This document shows, in pieces, positions 17,623 through 24,841 of a stretch of DNA of 64,000 nt. The notes under the pieces are model-generated. The model was not told the DNA's origin and made no database searches. It saw only the letters and a program-made list of their open reading frames with translations. Made by a program: the position numbers and the translations under genes. Numbering within the stretch: position 1 is the stretch's first letter; every line of letters starts with the position of its first letter. The stretch is from contig NZ_JAGHKP010000001.1 of the NCBI RefSeq assembly GCF_017742215.1, positions 1,674,001 through 1,738,000 of the forward strand, read 5' to 3'. The stretch comes from Chitinophaga chungangae (GTDB taxonomy: Bacteria > Bacteroidota > Bacteroidia > Chitinophagales > Chitinophagaceae).

Positions 17623-17630
17623 CAAAGGTA
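17623..17630 (-). promoter_or_regulatory. -7 promoter box of the dus gene
   Basis: Minus-strand TACCTTTG is a full match to TANNTTTG and ends 9 bases before the ATG at 17613, implying a leader of only a few bases. Confidence 0.5.
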
Positions 17631-17641
17631 CGGAAAACAGG

Positions 17642-18376
17642 TCAGTATTGGTTCCGGCCTTTTTCCTGCGGGTACAGCGTGCGCACCACGTCGCTCTGCA
17701 GGTATTTTTTGGTGTCGATGTTGAGGGCGGACAGCCGGCCGGTGAAAGCGGCCCCGGTATCCACGTTCCACACGTTGGCGGCTTTCATGGGCTCTGAAAC
17801 GCCGTAGTTGATGGTGGGCGTATGCCCGATGTAGATCTCGGCGTAAAGGCGCAGCCGTTTGGGATAACGCAGGTCGTGCTGCCGCATTCGGGGATTGAGG
17901 CTCACAGCCATTTCCCACAGCGTGCGGTCCCACATATGGCTTTTGTCGTACCGCTCGAATTCCGGCCCGTGCAGCGAGGCGAAACCCGCGTGGATGAACA
18001 GCCGGTTCTCTTCGTCGATATAATATTTGAGCATGCGCCCGTAAAAAGCGAGGTGCGTTTGTTTTTCTTCCGCGCCGAGCGGCTCGTAACTTTCCACGGT
18101 GGAAATGCCGCCGTGAAACAGCCAGACGTTATCGGCCTTTTCGCCGGCCAGCCAGGATTCGCACCATGCGTCGTGGTTGCCTTTCAGGAAAACGCAGTGG
18201 CATATCTGCTCCAGCTCCATCAGGTAGCCGATCACGCCGGAAGACTGGCTCCAGCCGTCTACATAATCTCCCAGGAATATCAGCCGGTCTTCCGGCTGCG
18301 GGTTTATTTTCGTAATTATCTGTTGCAGCGCGAGCAATGCGCCGTGTATATCGCCGATCACGTAAGTTCTTGCCAT
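17642..18376 (-). CDS. Serine/threonine phosphatase-like metallophosphoesterase
   Basis: A 244-residue calcineurin-fold phosphatase. The metal-binding motifs appear in order: GDIHG at 8-12, GDYVD near 36-40, GNHD near 66-69 and a late HAG motif. This PPP-like arrangement is that of bacterial PrpA/PrpE-like protein phosphatases and Ap4A-hydrolysing relatives. Substrate (phosphoprotein or dinucleotide) is not decided by sequence. Only about 28 bases separate it from the dus gene's upstream ATG, but dus has its own promoter box. Confidence 0.87.
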   Translation of the reverse strand: MARTYVIGDIHGALLALQQIITKINPQPEDRLIFLGDYVDGWSQSSGVIGYLMELEQICHCVFLKGNHDAWCESWLAGEKADNVWLFHGGISTVESYEPLGAEEKQTHLAFYGRMLKYYIDEENRLFIHAGFASLHGPEFERYDKSHMWDRTLWEMAVSLNPRMRQHDLRYPKRLRLYAEIYIGHTPTINYGVSEPMKAANVWNVDTGAAFTGRLSALNIDTKKYLQSDVVRTLYPQEKGRNQY

Positions 18377-18403
18377 GACGGCGTGAAATTAATCATTTAA
18401 GGC

Positions 18404-18958
18404 CTATTTTAAGGGCGTAAGCAACGAATACACGTAAGAATCGAGCCAGCGGCCTTCATACAGCCCGGATTCACGGAAATGCGCTTCCTTCACGAAATCC
18501 AGTTTTTGCAGTACTTTTTCCGATGCGGTATTTTCCGGGTCGATGACCGCTCCCACGGAATGCAGCTTCAGCGTGTGAAAACCATAATCCAGCACGGCCT
18601 GCAACGCTTCGGTCATGATGCCTTTGCCATGAAACGCGTCGTGCAGCAGGTAGCCTACTTCGCCGCGGTGATTTTCGGGTTCGAAGTGCACAAAACCGAC
18701 GGCGCCGATCAGCACGTCTTTTCCTTTTTCGGTGATGGCCCAATTGATCCCTTCGCTGCGGTCTAAGTATCCCTGGTACCTTTCGATCAGCTCAACGGCT
18801 TCTTCGACCGTGCGGGAGAGCGGGCGGGGAATGTACCGCATCAGCCCGGGGTGCGAGCGCAGGTAAAGCATCTCAACGGCGTCGGATATACGCAGCTGGC
18901 GCAATGCCAGCCGGTCGGTAACCAGTTCGGGAAAGGGGGAAAACTGAAATGTGAGCAT
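18404..18958 (-). CDS. GNAT-family N-acetyltransferase (RimJ/RimL-like)
   Basis: A 184-residue acetyltransferase. The acceptor-strand start TDRLALRQL, the middle GAVGFVHF and the acetyl-CoA pyrophosphate-binding stretch HGKGIMTEA followed by the V-dxxN-aSekVLqKl pattern identify an Acetyltransf_3 domain typical of ribosomal-protein or small-amine acetyltransferases. The start at 18958 is preferred over one 7 codons earlier: a minus-strand TATTTTCG box (18962-18969) ends 3 bases before it, so the messenger is probably leaderless. Confidence 0.87.
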   Translation of the reverse strand: MLTFQFSPFPELVTDRLALRQLRISDAVEMLYLRSHPGLMRYIPRPLSRTVEEAVELIERYQGYLDRSEGINWAITEKGKDVLIGAVGFVHFEPENHRGEVGYLLHDAFHGKGIMTEALQAVLDYGFHTLKLHSVGAVIDPENTASEKVLQKLDFVKEAHFRESGLYEGRWLDSYVYSLLTPLK

Positions 18959-19081
18959 ACCCGAAAATAACATAATCATTTTTCAGCGGCAAATGATTGA
19001 CCGGCGGTTGGCTGTCATCTTTCCGTCAGTTATTCCATGAGCAGGGGAATAATCCTTTTCCGGAATGTTTATTTGTAGCGT

Positions 19082-20581
19082 ATGAAGCACATTCCGATCC
19101 TGTTCGCCATGCTGGCCGCTACTGCCGGCATCGCGCAGGCGCAGCAAAAAAAGCCGCGCAAACCGAATATCATTTTTATTTATGCGGACGACCTGGGAGT
19201 GGGGGAGATTGGCGCTTATGGCCAGCAGAAGATCAAAACGCCGCATCTCGACCGTCTCGCGCGGGAAGGGGTGCAATTCAACCAGTTTTACACCAGCACG
19301 CCGGTATGCGCGCCGGCGCGTTGCATGCTGATGACCGGCCGGCATGGCGGGCATTCGTATATCCGAGGGAACTACGAGCTGGGCGGGTTTTCCGATTCGC
19401 TGGAAGGCGGGCAGATGCCGCTGCCGGAAGGCACGGTAACCGTCGCGAAAATGCTGCAACAGGCGGGATATGCTACCGGGGCCATCGGAAAGTGGGGGCT
19501 GGGCATGCATTATTCCACCGGCAGCCCTAACAAACAGGGCTTCGATTATTTTTACGGTTACCTCGACCAGAAACAGGCGCATAACTTTTACCCCTCGCAT
19601 CTCTGGGAAAATACCCGGTGGGACACGCTGAACAACCCGCCCATGAACGTGCATAAACGCCTTGATCCCGCAACGGCAACAGACGAAGATTTTAATTACT
19701 TCAAAGGAAAAGAATACGCGGTAGATGCCATGACGGGCAAAGCAATACGTTTCATCAACGAAAACAAATCCAAACCCTTCTTCCTCTACCTGCCTTATAC
19801 CATCCCGCACGTATCGCTGCAGGCGCCGGATGCGGCAGTTCAGCAATATGTCGGCCGGTTCCCCGAGCAACCGTATTACGGGCAGCAATCGTACGCTTCC
19901 GCCAAATACCCGCTTTCCACCTACGCCGCCATGATCACGTATCTCGACGCACAGGTAGGCATCATCATGGAACAGGTCAAAAAACTGGGGCTGGACGGCA
20001 ACACCGTGATCATGTTCTCGTCCGACAACGGCGCCACGTTCAACGGCGGTGTGAACGCACAGTTCTTCAACAGTGTAAGCGGCCTGCGCGGCCTGAAAAT
20101 GGACGTGTACGAAGGCGGCATCCGCGAGCCGTTCCTTGCGCGCTGGCCCGGGAAAATACCAGCCGGCATACAAACCGATTACGTGGGCGTGCAATACGAT
20201 ATGATGGCAACCTTTGCGGCCATCGCGGGAATTGCGGCGCCGGAGAACGACGGCGTGTCGCTGCTGCCTGAAATGACCGGCCGGCGCAACAAACAGGCGC
20301 AACGGCCTTACATTTATTTCGAATACCCCGAAAAAGGCGGCCAGCTGGCCATCCGCATGGGCAAATGGAAGGGCGTGAAAACGGGGCTGAAGCAGGATCT
20401 TCACAAACCCTGGGAGCTGTACGATCTCTCCGCCGATCCTTCAGAAACCAACAACCTGGCGGCGCAGCATCCTGAACTGCTGCAGCAATTGGACGCGATC
20501 GTCAAAAAAGAGCACCGGCCCGCGCATATCAAAGAATGGGAATTCCTCGATTCGAAAGTGACGGTAAAGGAAAAGATGTAG
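19082..20581 (+). CDS. Secreted arylsulfatase
   Basis: A 499-residue family S1 sulfatase with a signal peptide (IAQAQ, about residue 20). The metal-binding pair D36/D37 occurs in YADDLG, the maturation motif CAPAR is at 76-80 so C76 would become formylglycine, and downstream TGRHGG, DNG-T and the C-terminal WK-V motifs match the family. It would desulfate an aryl or carbohydrate sulfate in the periplasm. Maturation needs an anaerobic sulfatase-maturating enzyme or FGE encoded elsewhere. No SusC/D genes adjoin it; the neighbour is a convergent AraC regulator 10 bases away. Confidence 0.92.
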   Translation: MKHIPILFAMLAATAGIAQAQQKKPRKPNIIFIYADDLGVGEIGAYGQQKIKTPHLDRLAREGVQFNQFYTSTPVCAPARCMLMTGRHGGHSYIRGNYELGGFSDSLEGGQMPLPEGTVTVAKMLQQAGYATGAIGKWGLGMHYSTGSPNKQGFDYFYGYLDQKQAHNFYPSHLWENTRWDTLNNPPMNVHKRLDPATATDEDFNYFKGKEYAVDAMTGKAIRFINENKSKPFFLYLPYTIPHVSLQAPDAAVQQYVGRFPEQPYYGQQSYASAKYPLSTYAAMITYLDAQVGIIMEQVKKLGLDGNTVIMFSSDNGATFNGGVNAQFFNSVSGLRGLKMDVYEGGIREPFLARWPGKIPAGIQTDYVGVQYDMMATFAAIAGIAAPENDGVSLLPEMTGRRNKQAQRPYIYFEYPEKGGQLAIRMGKWKGVKTGLKQDLHKPWELYDLSADPSETNNLAAQHPELLQQLDAIVKKEHRPAHIKEWEFLDSKVTVKEKM

Positions 20582-20591
20582 GCTGCGTGTT

Positions 20592-21431
20592 TTATGCGTT
20601 AGCAAGATGCCTTTTTTTGAACTCGCGCGGGTTTTCGCCGTTCATTTTCGTGAACAGCTTTGTGAAATAAGACAATTGTTCGAACCCCGTGGCAAAACAG
20701 GCCTCGCTTACCGATCGGTCTTGCAGCAACAGGTTCTTCGCCTGGTTGATGCGGCAGTGGTTCACGAAGTCGGTGAAGGTCATGCCCGTCTGTTTTTTGA
20801 AGTAACGGCAAAAAGCGGCGGTGGTCATGTGCACCTGCCGTGCGATCGTGTTTACGTCGGGCCGGAGATGGAAATTTGCGTCGATGTAACCGTAGATAAC
20901 GGCCATGCGCGCGTCTTTATGTTGCTGGTCCGCCCGCTGGTTGAGCTGCACCACGTCCTTGCTGGTGGCCATCAGCTGGAATACTTCAAGCAGGCTGATC
21001 AGCTGTGCGAAATGGTCCATCTCCTGCATCTGTTTGAGTTTGGCGGCGATGTGGGTTTTGGTTTGCCCGCTGAACGACAATCCGTATTTGGCGCGGTTGA
21101 ACAGTTCGCGGATGGCGGACATTTCCGGGGCGTTGAGAAACGCGTCTCCCAAAAAATCCTCCTTCAGCTGCACCACGATCTGGTTGATCTCGTAACCGAG
21201 CCCATAGTCGAAATTCAGGTGCGGCACATCAGGACCGATGAAGATCAGGTCGCTGTCGATATAATTCGAGATATGCTGGCCGACATGCCGGGTGCCGGAA
21301 CCGCCTTCCACGTATACGATCTCGTATTCCGGGTGGAAGTGCCAGTAGAAATTCTTTTTGAAGCAGGAGGTGTTGAATTTGAAGGACCTTCCCGAATCCG
21401 GGTGGATCTCCTCCAGTTGCAGATCGTTCAT
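20592..21431 (-). CDS. AraC-family transcriptional regulator with cupin sensor domain
   Basis: A 279-residue regulator. The N-terminal cupin-like region (about 20-100) holds the HFHPEYE motif, and the C-terminal double helix-turn-helix (about 180-279) ends in the family signature GFEQLSYFTKLF-K-G-NP-EFKK. A -7 box precedes the ATG by 7 bases. It is divergent from the tandem MFS genes with only 97 bases between start codons and an inverted repeat in the middle, so it probably controls those transporters and itself in response to a small sugar-like ligand. Confidence 0.9.
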   Translation of the reverse strand: MNDLQLEEIHPDSGRSFKFNTSCFKKNFYWHFHPEYEIVYVEGGSGTRHVGQHISNYIDSDLIFIGPDVPHLNFDYGLGYEINQIVVQLKEDFLGDAFLNAPEMSAIRELFNRAKYGLSFSGQTKTHIAAKLKQMQEMDHFAQLISLLEVFQLMATSKDVVQLNQRADQQHKDARMAVIYGYIDANFHLRPDVNTIARQVHMTTAAFCRYFKKQTGMTFTDFVNHCRINQAKNLLLQDRSVSEACFATGFEQLSYFTKLFTKMNGENPREFKKRHLANA

Positions 21432-21438
21432 GACGGTA

Positions 21439-21446
21439 CAAAAATA
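21439..21446 (-). promoter_or_regulatory. -7 promoter box of the AraC gene
   Basis: Minus-strand TATTTTTG (perfect TANNTTTG) ends 7 bases before the ATG at 21431, implying a leaderless or nearly leaderless transcript. Confidence 0.5.
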
Positions 21447-21476
21447 CAGCTTTTCGGATCAATACAGGACAAATAC

Positions 21477-21492
21477 TGGTCATTATAGACCA
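21477..21492. promoter_or_regulatory. Inverted repeat, candidate AraC operator
   Basis: TGGTC, six bases (ATTATA), GACCA: a perfect 5-bp inverted repeat lying between the two divergent -7 boxes of the AraC and MFS genes, about 23 bases from the MFS box. Its position suits a regulator binding site shared by both promoters. Confidence 0.45.
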
Positions 21493-21514
21493 AACAGGGC
21501 GTATAGGGATATAA

Positions 21515-21522
21515 TAATTTTG
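21515..21522 (+). promoter_or_regulatory. -7 promoter box of the first MFS gene
   Basis: TAATTTTG is a perfect -7 consensus and ends 6 bases before the ATG at 21529. This both supports that start codon (the frame is open 57 codons further upstream) and implies a leaderless message. Confidence 0.5.
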
Positions 21523-21528
21523 CGCATC

Positions 21529-22692
21529 ATGCACATAGCTTATTCTCTTCCGTTAAGACCGCAAAGGGTTTACCGCATCGCGCTGAGCACGTTTTTTTTC
21601 ATCCAGGGCATTGTATTTGCCAGTTGGGCCAGCCGTATACCGGATATCAAGGCCAAACTGCAACTGAGCGACGCCGAGCTGGGCGGGCTGCTGTTTTCAC
21701 TGCCCGCAGGGCAGCTGGCCGGCATGGCGCTTTCGGGTTACCTGGTGAGCCGTTTCGGCAGCCGGGGCGTATTGATGGTGGCGGCTTTGCTGTACCCGTC
21801 TTCTTTGCTGCTGCTGGGTCTGGCGCCTACTACGGTAATGCTGTCGGCGTCGCTGGTGATCTTCGGGCTGTGCGGCAACCTGATCAACATTTCCGCCAAC
21901 ACGCAGGCCGTGGGCGTGGAAACGCTTTACCGGCGCAGCATCATGGCTAGCTTTCACGGGCTGTGGAGCCTGGCGGGTTTTATCGGCGGGGTGATCGGCG
22001 GCTGGATGGTAACGCGGGGACAGGGACCTTTTACGCATTTTTGTTTCATTTTCAGTTTGTCTATCGTTCTTGCGGTGGTCACCGGCTCTTTCCTGCTCCC
22101 ACGCGACGCGGCGCGCAAAACGGGCAAAACCAACATTTTCGTGAAGCCGGACAGGAACATCGTACTGCTGGGGCTCATCACTTTCGCATGTATGATCTGC
22201 GAGGGAACGATGTTTGAATGGACGGGCGTTTATTTCAACCAGGTGGTGCATGCGCCGGTGGAATACAGCCGCCTGGGCTTCATCGCGTTTATGACCACTA
22301 TGGCGGGCGGGCGTTTCGCGGCGGATTATTTCGTCACCCGGTTTGGCGTGAAACGCATGCTGCGGGCCAGCGGCCTGATCATCGTGACCGGTTTGATGAC
22401 GGCTGTGCTGCTTCCCGCTTTGCTTACCGCTACCACGGGGTTTCTCATCACCGGGCTGGGCGTAGCGGCGGTAGTGCCTTTGTCTTTCAGCATTGCCGGA
22501 AAATCAAAGACCATTCAGCCGGGCGTAGCCCTGGCAATGGTATCGTCCATCGGCTTTTTCGGTTTCCTGCTGGGGCCGCCGCTGATCGGGTTTATCGCCG
22601 AGGCCTTCGGGCTGCGCGTTTCTTTCGCGGTGATCGCCGTATTGGGATTAGGCACTACCTTGCTGGCCGGACGAGTAAAAACAGACGAATAA
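21529..22692 (+). CDS. MFS transporter, YbjJ-like (first of a tandem pair)
   Basis: A 387-residue carrier with about 12 helices. The WASRIPDIK segment after helix 1, the FHG-WS-AG motif near the centre of the N-terminal half and the CEGTMFEW motif at the start of the C-terminal half are features of the YbjJ/FucP-related group, whose substrates are mostly sugars or unknown. The gene is 6 bases upstream of a clear paralogue and divergent from an AraC regulator. The chosen start follows the -7 box by 6 bases. Confidence 0.85.
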   Translation: MHIAYSLPLRPQRVYRIALSTFFFIQGIVFASWASRIPDIKAKLQLSDAELGGLLFSLPAGQLAGMALSGYLVSRFGSRGVLMVAALLYPSSLLLLGLAPTTVMLSASLVIFGLCGNLINISANTQAVGVETLYRRSIMASFHGLWSLAGFIGGVIGGWMVTRGQGPFTHFCFIFSLSIVLAVVTGSFLLPRDAARKTGKTNIFVKPDRNIVLLGLITFACMICEGTMFEWTGVYFNQVVHAPVEYSRLGFIAFMTTMAGGRFAADYFVTRFGVKRMLRASGLIIVTGLMTAVLLPALLTATTGFLITGLGVAAVVPLSFSIAGKSKTIQPGVALAMVSSIGFFGFLLGPPLIGFIAEAFGLRVSFAVIAVLGLGTTLLAGRVKTDE

Positions 22693-22698
22693 AAAATT

Positions 22699-23841
22699 AT
22701 GAACCAGGCCAGGAGAGCACGTATCGCGATCGCATTATTTTTCTTCATTTCAGGTTTCGGGTTTTCCACCTGGGCCTCGCGCATCCCGCAGATCCAAAGC
22801 AGGCTTGGCCTCAACGAGGCGGAGCTGGGCAGCGTGTTGTTCGCTTTGCCGCTGGGGCTGATGGTGACCATGCCTGTTACCGGCGTTCTTTTGCAACGGT
22901 ACAGCAGCAACAGGATCATGTTCGCCGGTGCGCTGGCCTTTAACGGCATGCTGAGCTGCCTGGGTTTTGTGACCTCTGTTTGGCAGCTGGCCGTGGGCCT
23001 TTTTTGTTTCGGGGCTTCGCGCAACCTGCTGAATATTTCAATGAACGCGCAATCGGTGGGCGTGCAGGCGTTGTACGAACGTTCCATCATCACGACCTTT
23101 CATGGCATCTGGAGCGTGGCCGGTTTCAGCGGCGCGGCGCTGGGCGGGGTGATGGTGTATTTTAATGTCGGGCCTTCGTGGCATTTCCTGGCAGTGGGAT
23201 TGCTGCTCGTGATACTCGGATTTTTTGCATACCCCGGCGTGCTGGAACAGCCGCCCGCGCCCACGGGCAGGAGGTTTGCGCTGCCAGACAAACACCTGCT
23301 CAAATACGGCCTGATCTGTTTCGCGGTGATGAGCTGCGAAGGCACGATGTACGACTGGAGCGGCATTTATTTCCAGAAAGCGGTGCAGGCTTCGCCGGAA
23401 ATAGTGACGGCGGGTTTTGTGGTGTACATGGTGGCCATGGCGGCGGGGCGTTTCAGTGGAGACAGGGTGGTGCATCGTTTTGGCGCGCTGAACATGATCA
23501 AATACAGCGGCATGCTGATATTTTCCGGGTTGCTGCTGGCGGCTTTGTGGCCCGCGCCGGTGGCGGCGGGCATTGGTTTTATGATGATCGGCGTGGGCGT
23601 GAGCTGCGTGGTGCCGCTGGTGTTCAGCATGGCCGGCAAATCGAAAACAATGGCGAACGGCCCGGCCATTGCGGCGGTGAGCACGGTGGGTTATTTGGGT
23701 TTTTTACTGGTGCCGCCGGTGGTCGGTTTCCTGGCGGAAGCGTTGAGCCTTCGCTGGGCATTTGGCACGATGGCGGGTTTTGGCGTAGTGATCACTTTGC
23801 TGATATTCCGGGCGCAGCAGCGGGAAGTTTCAGCAGCCTGA
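22699..23841 (+). CDS. MFS transporter, YbjJ-like (second of a tandem pair)
   Basis: A 380-residue 12-helix carrier. It shares with its upstream neighbour WASRIP-I near residue 27, LLNIS-NAQSVGV, FHG-WSVAGF and CEGTMYDWSG-YF, so the two arose by tandem duplication, yet they differ in most helices. Only 6 bases separate the genes, so they are co-transcribed under the AraC regulator. A pair of diverged carriers could form a hetero-pair or import related ligands. The last 50 bases overlap the convergent pseudouridine synthase gene. Confidence 0.85.
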   Translation: MNQARRARIAIALFFFISGFGFSTWASRIPQIQSRLGLNEAELGSVLFALPLGLMVTMPVTGVLLQRYSSNRIMFAGALAFNGMLSCLGFVTSVWQLAVGLFCFGASRNLLNISMNAQSVGVQALYERSIITTFHGIWSVAGFSGAALGGVMVYFNVGPSWHFLAVGLLLVILGFFAYPGVLEQPPAPTGRRFALPDKHLLKYGLICFAVMSCEGTMYDWSGIYFQKAVQASPEIVTAGFVVYMVAMAAGRFSGDRVVHRFGALNMIKYSGMLIFSGLLLAALWPAPVAAGIGFMMIGVGVSCVVPLVFSMAGKSKTMANGPAIAAVSTVGYLGFLLVPPVVGFLAEALSLRWAFGTMAGFGVVITLLIFRAQQREVSAA

Positions 23842-24409
23842 AAAATTCTTCTTCTTTTATTTCCTTCACATTACCCGGTGAAAGGTCTCCCAGCAATACA
23901 TCTTCAATGGCTACACGGATCAGCCGCATGCAGGGATGACTGATCGCCGCCACCATCTTTCTGACCTGCCGGAATTTTCCTTCGCTGATGGTGATGCTCA
24001 GCCAGGTATGCGGCACTTTGCGCGGCGTGTCCCCTTCCCGCAAAGGCAGATTGGCGGGCGCGGGAATGATGCGCGCATCGCAGGGCGGGGTGGTGTAAAA
24101 TTCTTCTCCAGAAATACGGATGCGCACGCCGGTGCGCAGCCGCTGCAGATTTTCGGCGTTCACTTCGTTTTTCACCATTACATGATAGGTGCGGCTATGC
24201 GGCCCCGTGCTTTCAAAAAGCAGGCGCGTGACCTGTTTGTTGGTGGTGAGCAGCAACAATCCTTCGGAAGTATAATCGAGCCGGCCCACGGCATGCGTGC
24301 CTTCCGGGAAATCGAAGCCCAGTGCGCCGATCAGCCGGCCTCCCTGTTCGTTTCCTTTGAACTGGCTGAGCATGTTGTATGGTTTATGAAGCAGAAAATA
24401 CCGGTGCAT
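23792..24409 (-). CDS. Ribosomal large-subunit pseudouridine synthase (RluE/RsuA type)
   Basis: A 205-residue enzyme lacking the S4 domain. The catalytic aspartate is in the GRLDYTSEGLLLLT motif (D about 44), preceded by the YNMLSQF- opening strand and followed by K-Y-V and the C-terminal EGK-RQVRKM motif; this pattern is RluE/RsuA-like, where the target is a 23S or 16S rRNA uridine. The compact size matches RluE. Its 3' end overlaps the convergent MFS gene by 50 bases. Confidence 0.88.
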   Translation of the reverse strand: MHRYFLLHKPYNMLSQFKGNEQGGRLIGALGFDFPEGTHAVGRLDYTSEGLLLLTTNKQVTRLLFESTGPHSRTYHVMVKNEVNAENLQRLRTGVRIRISGEEFYTTPPCDARIIPAPANLPLREGDTPRKVPHTWLSITISEGKFRQVRKMVAAISHPCMRLIRVAIEDVLLGDLSPGNVKEIKEEEFFRLLKLPAAAPGISAK

Positions 24410-24841
24410 GCCGCAATGTAATCAATGTTAAATAATTGGTCTTTCATAAACGATGTTTTCCTGCCCCGGCTTATTTAGCAGGCATTTTCCCTGCCGCCGT
24501 GCATCGCGGGATTATACACACACACACGCAAACAACACAATGATATTTTCAGACGCATGGGCCCGCTTTGCTTCTGCTCAAAAATAAAATTTGCTATATC
24601 GATAAAGCACTGCCGCCCGGTTCGCCCCTTCGCTTACCCCGCCGCCAATCCGGCGGATTTTTCCGTTTATAAATTTCCCGCCCGGAGGTTGGTAAATCCC
24701 GCCCGCCCGTCCCGTCTGTATAATGCCGGAACGCACAAACGCGCGTAACGGACGCTGTGCAAAGGTTTGCATGGCCGTTTATTTTTACCATCCGTAACAA
24801 AATCGTTTTAGCAACCAAAACATTTTTTATTTTACCGCACT
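24410..24841. other. Gene-free stretch between rluE-like and DUF1080 genes
   Basis: No convincing reading frame, tRNA or conserved RNA was found in these 432 bases. They hold a short (AC)n run at 24515-24527, a terminator-like hairpin at 24639-24662, and an AT-rich final 50 bases that probably include the promoter of the DUF1080 gene. Confidence 0.5.
24639..24662 (+). terminator. Terminator-like hairpin in an intergenic region
   Basis: CCGCCG (24639-24644), a 6-base loop, CGGCGG (24651-24656), then A and five T. No plus-strand gene ends nearby, so it would end a small transcript starting in the 220 bases upstream, or act as an attenuator for the gene at 24842. Confidence 0.5.

Noticed and set aside
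24515..24527. (AC)n run as a phase-variation tract
   Set aside because: About six units only, more than 300 bases from the next start codon and not within a promoter or frame, so no switch is implied.
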